DNA of 64,000 nucleotides, taken from Cryptomeria japonica. Taxonomy: Eukaryota; Streptophyta; Pinopsida; Cupressales; Cupressaceae. A model generated the notes under the pieces. The model saw only the letters and a program-made list of their open reading frames with translations, searched no databases and was not told the DNA's origin. Location: positions 335,954,302 to 336,018,301 of the forward strand of contig NC_081413.1 of assembly GCF_030272615.1 (NCBI RefSeq), in the 5' to 3' direction. Shown here one piece after another: positions 21,005-33,107 of this stretch. Position numbers and translations under genes: made by a program. Numbering within the stretch: position 1 is the stretch's first letter; each line of letters begins with the position of its first letter.

Positions 21005-23263
21005 AATTCTTAGATCTAATATTTTTTTTGAATGTTTTGTGAAGTTGCAGATTTTTTTGTGGAGAAATTGCAGATTTTTCTTCTAAAAAAAAAATAGTCA
21101 TAATCAATTGATCACGTAAAAAATTTCATGCAGAATTAAAAAAAAATGATTTCTGGGTATATTAGATCACATTTTTACCTTTCCAGATCATCTTATGGTT
21201 TTTTATTTGGATAAATATTGAGGAAGTTATGACATTTTTAATTATGCTGTTGTAAATGGTCAAAATTTTCAAAAACAAAATCATGCAACCTTCATCTAGA
21301 TTAATTTAGCTTGGCAAATTAATCGTGCATTCATGTAAATTTTATCTAGATTAATCTAGGGTGGTAAATTTGATAAATTTCACATAGATTAATCTAAGAG
21401 GACAAAGAATCATAACTTTTATGGATTAATTTTGATGGTGATTCATTTCTCTTGATTCTCTAACATTGTTGGTAGCTTTGTGGCGAAACGCTTGACAAAG
21501 AATTATTTCACAAACTACTAATGAATTGTTTGCAGGTTCGCTAGTCAAAGACCAAACAAATCAAACTCCTAACTTAGTGATTTTGTAGGTTGCCTTATAT
21601 TCCAACCAAACTTTGTGTTTGTGATTTTTAATTAGGCGCCTAGTATGTTTCCTAAGTAGGATGGAATGAACATGTGTTCACTTTGCTTGTCGAGTTTGAC
21701 ATTGGAGTAGGAGAGTATGCTCTCATCCTTCTTAGGGTGATCAGAAATCCAGATCTTTGATACCATTCTCATGTTTTGGATTGTTTGTTACCTTTACAGG
21801 GCCTGCGTTCCCAACCATTTTCTTTCTTTTGCAAGCAAGTGACAATCGTGAGAAGGGAACGACCCAAAGTGAGCACAGCCAGAGTAGCTTGGCATTCTAA
21901 CTCACTATAAATAAATACCTGATGGGTGAAAGCTTTAAAGGAAGGGTTACGTGGGAATTGTAGTTACTTGGGAAGTGATGACCCTTGGACTCTTTCTCAT
22001 ATCAACATCTAAGTAGGGCCTCGCGGTCTAAATCATGCTTGCGCGACTACATTTGTTTGATATCTTGGTGGGCCTGTGTCTCAATCACGCTTGCGTGACA
22101 CCAAGGAGTAATGCTTAATAGAAATCCTTACTAAACACCTTGTATTTAGAGGCCAAAAATCCTTCTAGTTGCTTGAGAAGGAGGACTTCAGATACTTGGA
22201 AGAGATACTAAGTTCGCCATGGGGAGATTTCCATGGGGACTAATGCTTGGCTTCCCTAAGAAGTGAGTGTCGTGGAGGGGAGACCGTGGGGTCAAGCATC
22301 TATGTATTCTCCTTGAATTTCATAACAAGTCTACCTCTCAAGTACCTATTGTCCTTACCTACCATAAGAAATGTGTGAATGAGCATGATTGTCTTGAGTC
22401 TAAGTTAAAATATCTTATCTTCTTTGCTTGTCAAAAGTTGAGTTGTGTCTCATTTCAAAAGCAAGACAAATTGATTCAAAACAAGGTTAAACACAAGAGT
22501 ATTTCATTCAACAAAGTTCAAAACACCTTCAAACATGGTTGTCAAACATTTTTCAAAATCTTGTCTCAACATTCATGTCACTTAGATTTAGGTTCATCCT
22601 AGGTTTTCATTTTGCAAATTCATTGTCAACTACCAAGGTTATGTTTCACCTAGGTCATACTCCTTTGCATATCAATAAGGGTCATCCGTTTGCATGTGTC
22701 CTCTTGCATTATAGCAATAGCATTTCATAATTCAACCTTAGGTTTTACCTTAGGTTGACATTATCATGCATTTGCATGTGCATACCCTAGGTCCCTTCAT
22801 TAAGCTTAAGTCATTATCGTATCATATTAGAGTTATTTGCATAGTAATTGTCCCTTTGCATATAGTGTCAAAACTAGGTTTTGTCATACTTGAGTAATCC
22901 AAATCTTTGATAAACCCTAAGTCATTGTCAAGAAGTCTAGACCTTATCAAACTTTTGTCTTTTGTCATCAATGTCATTTGGTCAAACCTAGCTTAGTATC
23001 TAAGCATATAGGGGAGACATTGTCATTTTGTCCTTTTGTCACTTGGTCCTTTTGTCCTTTGAGGTCTAGACATCATTTCAATTTCCTAAGGGTCTCTTTC
23101 TTAGATTTGCATTCCAAAAAGTTTGTCAAAATCTTGAAAAACAATAAAAACATAGGTTGCATTCTTGCCATAGATTGCATTCTCGTCTATTTTAGTTTGC
23201 ATTTAGTTGCATATCATATATTATCCTTGAAAAATTCCAAAAATATTGCATTTGCATAGTGAC
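21005..23263 (+). other. untranslated leader of the inner element
   Basis: About 2.3 kb precedes the first gag ATG, close to the outer leader in length. Blocks at about 21484-21575, 21625-21775 and 21798-21915 match the outer leader, including AGGAGAGTATGCTCT, CAGAAATCCAGATC and GGGAACGACC. The CACGCTTGCGTG palindrome at about 22087 and a CCATGG...CCATGG inverted pair near 22217 could fold. No coding sequence is supported. Confidence 0.65.
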
Positions 23264-26200
23264 ATGCCTGTTGAGACAAGGTCAAAATCTAAGAAGATGG
23301 GCAAACCAACATATCAAACTCACAGTTTCAAACTAGTCAAATAGTACAAATTGAAGGTTCATCAAGCACATCATTACCACCATATGGAATGGTTCAACTT
23401 GGACCACCTCCATTATATGAACTACTGTTTGTACCCATGAAACTAGGACATGGGAGTGTTCCACCAACACCAAGGGGAAATGCACCTTTTGATTGGAATC
23501 AACTGAACCTACAACATGACATTCAAACTCAAACATTACATGAGGAACAAACTGTTTCACAAGGATTTGGTTCAGATCAAGGCATTCAACAAGAAACAAA
23601 TCCAAATATTTTACCAGATTCTTCATCAGATTCTGATGCTTCTGATGATGTTGATATGTTCCTTAAAAATCCAAAGTTGACGAAAAAGATGGATAAATTC
23701 TTGAACAAGGTCTTTAAGATGTTCCCACAAAAATATCTTGACATGATGAGCAATGTGACCTCCTCAAGTGAGCAAATCAATGTGCAAAAACAACAAGGCG
23801 GTGAGCTGTTAAGTTTCTCTCCGCATCCAAATGAAGAAAATGTGCAACAAGAAACTCAACCTACCTTGATGAGTAAACGTGCTTCAAAGGCATTGACAGT
23901 GACTATTCCTCAAAAGTCGCCATTTGAAACAATAAATAATCCATTATTTAACACAACACCTATAACACAAGATCAAATGAGGACCACACAAATATTGACA
24001 ATTGTCCCTCAACAAGAAGTGGTTCCTCGCATGCATAAAATCGGATCAAAATCTAAGATGCAAGAAAGCTTTACGACTGGAATGCCTGATCTCACCAATG
24101 TCCAAAATAATTCCACAATGAAACAAAGTTCCTATGTCCCATTAAGTTCAATATATTTGCCAAATACTCAAGTACTTGTTATGCAAACTATTGCAACAAA
24201 TCCTTCGATAATGGCGACACAAAGAGCTACAGATAGTGGTTTGCACCAACAGAAAATGTTGGAACAATTGAGTAATACACAAAAGGTACAATCGAATGTG
24301 CAAAAAAACAATGCACAACAACAACAATATCACATTCGACAACAAGTTGCAACGCCTTCTGCCCCATTACGAGTTAATGCAAACTTGCAACCACCACAAT
24401 GGATTGGACAAACAACACAGCAAGTCAATGCAAGTGCCATACCCCATCTTAAGGAGAAACAACAAAAACCTCCCAAACAAATTTTTTTGCAAATGATGGG
24501 ATTTACACCGCGACAACAACAATTGGCACAAAGTCAGCAAATTCTGATTTTTCAGCATCAACAACAACATGTGCCTCAATATGTGCCAAGACAAACAAGT
24601 TATCATACTTCACAACCACAATTGATGTCTATGCAATATCAACAACACCCTCAATTGCAATATCAACCTAGGTTACAAACAATGGTTCCACCACAAGAAG
24701 CATAGCAACAAGGTAAATATCAAGGCATGGCACAACCACAACAGCAAGAGGTGTACCAAGAACATTATATGCCAGAGACACCAAAGATGGCAATTTCAGA
24801 ACATCAACAACCGATGGAAAACAGGATGTATCGACAAAGCATACACCCAAGAGTAAATGATGAACTTCCAAAATCTTCACTACCTAACGCATTTGCACAA
24901 CAGCTTGAGAAGTTGCAATGACAAGTCGATGCATTGGAAACCAAAGGAACAAAGAAGTTGTACACAGATCAAGATTTATGTCCTAATCCATTTGACAAGA
25001 GCTTGTACATGCCTCCCTTCCCTAAGCATTTTGAGGCACCTAATTTTGAGAAATATAAAGGGAATGGCAATCCAAAAGATCACATTCGAGCATTTTTCAT
25101 GGCATGTACTGAAGTGAGTTATGAGGAAACATACTTAATGCGCTTATTTGCATGAAATCTCACGGGACAAGCCATGGATTGGTATTCGCATCTTCCAGGG
25201 AATATAAAGACTTGGTCGGAATTGGCTCAAAAGTTTATATCTCACTTCGCATTCAACATTGACAGTGACGTGACCATGTCAGATTTATGCAACACCAAGC
25301 AAAAGCAAGGTGAACCATTAGTGACCTTCTTGCAATGATGGCGAAGCTTGTATAGTCGTTCTTCCCTAGATATACCTGAAGAACAAGTGAACTTATTTAT
25401 TCAAAATTTGGTCCCAGAAATGATGTATGAACTTAAATTGAAAAGTCCTAGTACCATTGAGAAACTCATTAAGAAAGGGATGAACATTGAAACTTCTCTT
25501 GTAGCTAAGGGAATCATTAAGCTCAACAAAGATAGTGACAACACAAACAATTCAGGGGATAGAAATAGATTTTGTTACAAAAATAAGAATGTCACTAATG
25601 ATGGAGTTGTTGACGCAAGAGCGGTGAATGCAAATCAACCCCCGTTCACAATCAAGAAATTGAGTGCTCCTAATATGTCAACTATGGAACAAAATCGAAC
25701 ACCAGCAAGTAATGTTACTCAACAATACACTCAACAATATAATCAACAATGAGGTCAGCAACAAAATCAGCAACGAAAACCTTTTCGATCAAGGGATGGA
25801 CCTCCTCGACAATTTATGCCATTGGGAGAGCCTATTGAGTCAATAATGAAACAATTAATACAAGCAAAATTTATCAAGTTACCAGATATCAAGGCAGAAC
25901 CATTGGTAAAGCCGCATTGGTGGAATGATAATGCATATTGTGAATATCATCGGTCAAAAGGACATAAAATTGCATCATGTTTTCAATTGAAACATATGAT
26001 TCAAGACTTGTTGGAGCAAGGGGTAATTGAGGTAGATCCGCCCAACGCGACCTCTAACAATGATCATACAATTTTCAAAACTCCTTTGGTTGATCATGAC
26101 AAGGGTAAAGCATCTTCTTCAAACTCTACCCAAACATCAAATTATGCAAATACTGGTTATAACAATGTCATCAATTGTTTTCGAGCGTCAAATGAGTATG

Positions 26201-26592
26201 TTTCCACCCTAAGAATAAAGGGACAAGATCCTTCTTGCGTAGTCACCACTCGTCGATCCAAAATAGTCCTGAAAGGAGCTCCTGCAGTTCCTCCCAAATC
26301 AACTTCTACAAGTCAATATAATCTCCTAGATCATCTGGGGAAGACACCTGCACAAATATCAATTCTTGAATTGTTGAAAATGTCCCCTATGCATCGCGCA
26401 GTCCTAGATAGAGCTTTAATTGAATCCACTGTCCTGACAGACATTGATGTTGACCAGTTTCAAGCCCGAATTGGACATCTAGTTGTTTCCCAACATGTTG
26501 CCTTTTTTGATAATGATATTTCACCTGATAAGCTCCCTCATAATGATCCTTTACATCTTGAAGTCTTTGTCCATAATTGCAAAATCCGATGA
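23264..26592 (+). pseudogene. gag: gag of the complete inner element
   Basis: A start at 23264 (MPVETRSKSKKMGK) resembles the outer gag start, but one frameshift near 23330 separates it from the long frame beginning about 23345. A Gln-rich region of roughly 400 residues follows ('QQQQYHIRQQ'). Next comes the capsid-like Retrotrans_gag region ('NPKDHIRAFFMACTEV', 'QAMDWYSHLPGNIKTW', 'KQKQGEPLVTFLQ') and the knuckle 'YCEYHRSKGHKIASC' of the C-x2-H-x4-H-x4-C form. Stops are TAG 24703, TGA 24919, TGA 25153, TGA 25336, TGA 25750 and TGA 26590. All lie in one uninterrupted frame shared with pol. The Gln-rich segment has no counterpart in the outer gag. Confidence 0.88.
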
Positions 26593-27468
26593 GTCTTGAT
26601 AGATGGCGGAGCTAGTCTTAACATCTGTACCTTGAGAGTGGTCATTGGTCTTGGTTATACAGAAAATGATATTGATTCTTCCAAAAGAATAACAATCAAA
26701 GCATATGATGATGTTGAGCGCCCATCTAAAGGGATAATTACATTGCCTATCAGAGTCGGTCCAGTGACAGAAAACACTTTCCTGCAGGTCCTAGACCTTG
26801 ATCTCCATTACAATATGATTCTTGGATGTCCGTGTATCCACGCAATGAAAGCAATTCCATCCACTTATCATCAATGTTTAAAATATCCTTACAATGGAAC
26901 TGAGATAACAATTCCAGGAGATCCTAGTCCATTTCAATTTTGTGCTACTATAAAGGATTCCCCACAGCAGCAAGTCCCAGTCAATAGAGAGGCCCACTCA
27001 CATAGTTATGTGGATCCTAATGAATTGTTAGAAGTTGTCAAAGGTAAATTGAAGATACAGGACCAAGGATGCGGAGAGTATTCAATGGCTCAAACATTCC
27101 TCATTGGGAATTTACCAATATCTCCAAAATCACATGGCAAACCACATTTATTGCAAAAGGAACCTAAGATAGTCATTCAATATCAGCCCCCCACTACATT
27201 TACAAGATGGGGTGAACTTGACAAAGAAACCTTGGATGACGATGTCATAGATTGGCTTTATAAGGATCCGACTGAGACCCCACCTGTCAGGTTGCCGGTG
27301 GAGCGGTACGACAAAGGATTTACTATGCTGTAGAAGAAAGGATATGATGGTTGTAGTGGCCTAGGCCCTGACAAGAAAGGAAGGCTAGAACCTATTATAC
27401 CCAAGATGCGACCTCCAACTTTAGGGTTAGGTTTTGTACCATTGTGAATTGGACCCTCATCTACCAAA
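26593..27468 (+). pseudogene. pro: protease and G-patch of the inner element
   Basis: The protease active-site segment is VLIDGGASLNI (DGG variant). The stop at 26590 falls just before it. 'YNMILGCPCIHAMKAIPSTY' matches the outer protease, with Cys in place of Arg in the GRPW core. Further on, 'KGFTMLQ-type' sequence interrupted by TAG at 27331 continues as 'KKGYDGCSGLGPDKKG', which is a G-patch. TGA at 27445 follows. The frame then runs into the acidic linker and RT without a shift. Confidence 0.82.
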
Positions 27469-30400
27469 ATGACCACGTGTAGAAAGGGGCGTGACTCTGA
27501 TGATGAAACAACACCTGAGGATACCCGACTCAAAACCGATTCCAATGAATGGGAGTGGAGTTCTTTTTCTTCTAGCTCCTATGCCCTTGACAATGTTTTC
27601 CTTGACCCTGATGATTTTCCCATGGAAGACAAACATGAAATAACTCCCCCTCCTAAAACATGTCCTAATGCTTGGATAGAGTCATTCTGGGATCCAAGCT
27701 CTGAATCATATGCGAGCAGTTTGGACAGTGATACCATGGACGTTTACATCTTTACCATCTCGGCCCTCTTCCTCCTTAAAACCGATGATGACATGCCCCT
27801 TGTCTATCTGCAGCTTATCCAACATGACCAACAAGAACCACTCACATTGGATTGTTCTCAAAATGACGAAGCAATTGTAGAATTTCTTGGACTACGGGAA
27901 GGTATACCACAAGGTGATCATAAGGTAGGATTTGCTATTGATCTAGATTCCACAGCATATTTTGGGGAGTCAACTCCATCTTCCAGTCATAAAAATGAAA
28001 AAAGAAAAGAAAAAGTACCAAATCAAAAAGATAAGTCTTTGAGTGAAAACCGCAAGGCACTCTCTGATCATAAAAAAGTAAAAATAAAAGACGTACCTGC
28101 AGGTGAAAACCTCTCTGAGGCACCCAAAGGTGGAAGATTGGACGTACCCTCATCAAGTCAGGATAAATCAACATTTCTTGTGGAAATGAATGAAGAAATA
28201 AATTTGGGTACACCTGACAACCCTAAGGTCATTCATTTTGTTGCTTCTCTATCAAAACAAGAAAAGATAGATTTTGTAAATTTCTTTCTTGAGAAAAAGA
28301 TCAGTTTTGCTTGGTCCTATGCAGATATGCCTGGCCTTGATCTAGAATTAGTCCTTCATCACTTGCCATTAAAAGCAGATGCCAAGCCTATCAAACAGAA
28401 ACTCAGAAAGATGCATCCCCAGGTGGCTCTCTTGGTCAAGGTAGAACTAAAAAAATTACTAGACGTGGGCTTTATCAGACCCATTGATTATGCAGACTGG
28501 ATTTCCAATTTGGTACCAGTTAGCAAGGTAACTGGGGGCATCAGAATCTATACAGATTTTAGGGATCTCCATAAAGCATGCCCTAAAGATGATTTTCCAC
28601 TGCCAAATATAAACATCATAGTTGACATGACTGTTGGATATGAGATACTCTCATTGATGGATGGTTTCTCCGGCTATAACCAAATTCGCATTGCTCCTGA
28701 AGATCAACATAAGACTACATTCACATGTGCTTGGGGTACCTACTATTGGAATGTGATGCCCTTTGGTCTTAGAAATGTTGGCGTAACATATCAAAGAGCG
28801 ATGATGACAATTTTCCATGATTTCATGCATACTTTGATGGAGGACTATGTTGATGACTTATTATGCAAATCTGTCACAAGAGATAGTCATCTAGCCATTC
28901 TGGGCCCAATCTTTGACCGAATGGAGACCTACAAGCTCAGACTCAATCCAAAGAAGTGTGTATTTGGTGTCACAGCCGGCAAATTACTAGGGTACATTGT
29001 TTCTCACAGAGGCATCGAAGTTGACCCTGCCAAGCTTAAAGCAATAATGGATATGCCTCCTCCTTCCAATCTCTGTCAACTAAGAAGTTTGCAAGGAAAG
29101 CTACAGTCAATTCACTGGTTTATAGCTCAATTGGCAGACAAATGTCATCCATTCCAGCATTTATTGCATAAACGAGTCGCTTTTCAATGGACTGAGCAAT
29201 GTCAATCAGCATTTCAAGCTCTCAAGGATTATCTGTTGTCGCCACCTATTCTAATGCCTCCTATAGAAGGAAAGCCATTTATATTGTATATTTTTGCAAC
29301 TGAAATAGCACTAGGAGTTCTCTTGGCCCAACAGGATGAGAATGGCAAAGAGCGAGCTATTTATTATATCAGTCGGACACTAGTGGGCTATGAGCTGAAT
29401 TATTCAACTATTGAACGGGCATGTTTAGCAGTAGTCTTTGCAACACAGAAGCTTCGACACTATATGTTAAGTCATCAGACATTGCTAGTTGCAAAAATTG
29501 ATCCCTTGAAATACTTGCTTAGTAGGGCAGCTTTGACAGGTCACCTAGCAAAGTGGGTTATGATCCTCAGTGAGTTTGATATTGAGTACATGGAGCGAAA
29601 GGCAATAAAAGGACAAGTCATAGCGGATAAACTTGCAGCAGCTCCTATTTATGATGGTCATCCCATGTTGACCGATTTTCCGAATGAATCAGTCTTTGCT
29701 CTTACATCTTCTAATGAATGGAAGTTATACTTTGATGGATCCCATACCAAGTTCGGGTCTGAAGCAGGTATATTGTTTGTCACCCCTCAAGGTGATGCTA
29801 TTCCCAAATCCTATAGAATAACTTTCCATTGTACCAACAACATTGCAGAATATGAAGCTCTGGTCACAGGACTCCGAGTAGCGGTCCACTGGAACATCAC
29901 ACATTTACAAGTCTATGGAGATTCTCAGTTAGTCATCCATCAAGTGAATGATGACTACGAAATAAAAGATGAAAAGCTTATTCACTACAAGCATATGGTA
30001 GAGTTCTTCAAGACAAAATTCATAGCTATCCATTTCAGTCAAGTTCCAAGAATTCAAAACAAGTCGATAGCTGCGATGGCTACGATTGCTTCCATGTTAA
30101 ATATGCCCCACAATATGGACAAATGTGAATTTTTGGTCGAACAGTTGCTTGTCCCTTCTTTTGAAATTCCGACAGCAGATGTGATGTGTGTTCTTGTTGG
30201 TCCTAACTCCCCGTGGTACAATGACATCTATCAATATTTGAAATCCCAAACTTTACCACCTAACCTTTCTGCTAACCAATGTCGAGCCTTCATCCGACAG
30301 ACAGCCAAATATGTCATCATTGACGACACCCTTTACCGTCGTTCCTTTGACCATACCCTCCTCAGGTATTTGGATTCTGACAAAGCACAAACGGCTTTAT

Positions 30401-31467
30401 GTGAGGTTCACGATGGTATATGTGGGGGGCATTTCAATGGTCTGAGCTTAGCCAAAAAGTTGGTTCGTGCTGGGTATTATTGGCCCACCATGGAAAAGGA
30501 TGTTCATGATTTTGTCAAGAAGTGCTACAAATGCCAAATCTGTGGAAATTATATTCATGCGCCAGCCCAAGAGCTTCATTCTGTCATATCTCTGTGGCCC
30601 TTTTCTTAGTGGGGATTGGATCTTATTGGCAAGATTCACCCGACATCTGCAAATGGACACAAGTTTATCATTACAGCCACAGAGTATTTTACAAAATGGA
30701 TCGAGGCTATCCCCATGACCTATATCACTGGTGTGCAAATTTCAAAATTCCTATTGAATTATATCATATGTAGATATGGGGTTCCCCTTGCCATAGTCAC
30801 AGATAATGGTCGTCCATTCAAGAATAAAGATGTCAAAGAACTCTGTGAAAAGTTTCACATCCAACACCGTTTCTCCAGTCCATACTATCCACAGGGTAAT
30901 GGTCAAGCCGAAGCATCAAATAAAACCATTATCAAGATCCTGAAAAAGGTTGTCAATGCCGTTGGTCGAGATTGGCATGTACAATTGAATCCAGCACTAT
31001 GGGCTTATCGTACTTCTATCTGCACACCTACTGGCGCAACACCTTATTCCTTAGTGTATGGTGCGGAAGCCATTTTACCCTTGGAAGTGGAGATTCCTTC
31101 TTTGCGTGTTTCCTTGCAACATCTGATTGATGATGAGACCCACAGAGTCTCTCGGTTGCATCAGCTTGAGATGTTAGATGAGAAACGTCAGACAGCCCTG
31201 ACACATTTGCAAGCATATCAAAACTGTCTCTGTCGCTCTTATAATAAGAAGATCAAAGGGCGACACTTCGAAGTGGGAGATCTGGTTTTAAAGGCAAACC
31301 CCAAGAATGTACAATCTACTGAGATCATCAAAGGCAAGTTTGAACCTAATTGGGTTGGGCCTTTCATAGTTACTACAGCCTATGGCTCGGGGGCATATCA
31401 GCTTGCCACTCCAGAAGGTGAACCTTTGTCAGATCCTATAAATAGCATGCACCTTCGCAAGTACTAG
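27469..31467 (+). pseudogene. pol: pol of the complete inner element, one internal stop
   Basis: An acidic linker of about 220 residues leads to RT ('RIYTDFRDLHKACPKDDF', 'SLMDGFSGYNQIRIAP', 'MPFGLRN', YVDD). RNase H ('ATEIALGVLLAQQDENGK'), the archaeal-like RNase H ('LYFDGSHTKFGSEAGI', 'YGDSQLVIHQ') and integrase ('CYKCQICGN', 'WGLDLIGKI', 'VTDNGRPF', 'QGNGQAEASNK') follow. Only one internal stop is present, TAG at 30607-30609, where the truncated sister copy has CAG. The terminal TAG at 31465 replaces a TGG in the sister, whose frame ends at 18006-18008. With gag and protease it forms one frame of about 2,700 codons without a shift after 23345. It is the best-preserved element gene in the window. 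Confidence 0.93.
28102..28124 (+). promoter_or_regulatory. two-hairpin motif, copy in the inner linker
   Basis: AGGTGAAAACCT caps a 4-bp stem with GAAA, and the overlapping CCTC-TCT-GAGG forms the second stem, followed by CACC. The frame encodes GENLSEAP, as in the outer element. Confidence 0.5.
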
Positions 31468-33107
31468 GCATAATTTTCTATCAGCAGTTCTTCAAATATG
31501 ATCCTAAAAAAATAAAAATAAATAAAAAAGTGAAAAAAAAATACAAAAAAAGTGAAAAAAGAGAAAAAAAGAAAAAGAACAAAAAAGGAAAGAAAAATGA
31601 TTCGCCCTCTAGTGAAAACCTAGCAAATAGGCACTTTGGGCAAGTACCATGGTGAAAACCTGGCAAACAGGTGCCATGTGTAAAAAGATCACTGCTCTGT
31701 CATCTATCATGACCTCTAGCTATGCTTTCTCTCTACAAGTTTATCGTGTCTATCCTTGTCCTGACCCAATGTTCTGTTTCAGGCCTGTGATTGGTCAACA
31801 TCATTGTCTTGCATACTCTGGTTTCTTGTGCATATGTTTTGGTCCTGGTCTCTATATATGTCTTTCAGATGTGCATTGGGTGTGTTTCCCCTTGTCATGA
31901 TCAATCACTGGAACTTTCAAATTGAATAATGTCCTGAAAAAATTCAAAAGAAAAAAAAATTGAATAATGTCTTGAAAAAATTCCAAAAAAATTCTAAAAT
32001 GTCCTGAAATAATCCAAAAAAATCGAACAAATGTCCTAAAATAATCCTTAAAAAGTCAAATAAAGTCCTGAAAAAAATGAACACAAAAAAAATTGTAAAA
32101 ACTTGAAAAGCAAAACAAAAAGATATCCCCTTTGTGCATAGACAGATCGTTGAGCATACATCCAACGACACGCAATCACATACTGCGCTTTATTGAAATC
32201 ATGCATTAACAGATGAACTTTTTCAATCAAACCAGACATTCAAACTGATCAAAATTGTCATATCAATCAACATCAATATTATCTGTCCTTGTCACTACTA
32301 TCATGGGTCTTATACAGGGTGTGGTATACTCGAAACCAGACTGTGTCATGTCTTAGATGGGGTACCGCATTCCCTGAAACCAGACAGCATGATCGTCCTA
32401 TCAACACTTTCAACTTTTTGACAATGAAGATCAAGATGTTTGTTTGACTTGTTGGAATCAGTGAGTCTTATCTTTTTATGGATTATCCTTTGGCTTCGAT
32501 CATGTTCCTATGTTGCTCGATGATGTCACTGAGTGATTTAGAGTGTCCAGGATGGTTCATGGTCCCTTTTATTTTTTGTTGTGTTTGTTGTTTGTGGAAT
32601 GTTTGTCACAAACTGGGGCAACTATATCATTGGGTGTCTGTGATAAGTACGTTTGCTTTGTGAACACCGCACATACCTCGACCCTTGATGTATGCACCCT
32701 AGGATGCTTCACTCATTCCTTGTGTGCGATGTGTCTGTCTTTTGCAAAAGGGGTTGCGTTCCAGCTCTGGCCTTCAATGCCACGATGCTCTACATCCGCT
32801 TTGCTACAATAAATAAAGGTTCTCACCTACTTATGTGCATTTGTGAAAGCAAGTTTTCCTTCATCTCTAACTGTCCTCTATCTAATTTCTTCTTACTAAC
32901 ATTTCTTCCGTCAGTCTTGGCAGTCCGTTTGATCCATTTGAACCTATCATCTTCTGTCATTCTTATCGATCACTTGGCCTCTTTTCTGGATTTTTCTAGC
33001 CAATTCCTCGAGGGGGCATGCATATGTCATTGTTATTGTCTGGGGCATTTTCATTATTGTTCTTTGAAACAACGCTTAAAATCACATTGTCTCAAAGAGG
33101 GGCAAAA
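31468..33107 (+). other. 3' noncoding region and purine tract of the complete inner copy
   Basis: It repeats the layout of 18009-19641: A-rich sequence, hairpin motifs at 31611-31635 and 31651-31675, a second A-rich stretch, and the CTTATAC/CTTAGAC pair at 32307-32385. The conserved TGGGTGTCTG block follows from 32631. The polypurine tract CAAAGAGGGGCAAAA at 33093-33107 abuts the LTR. No gene is supported. Confidence 0.8.
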
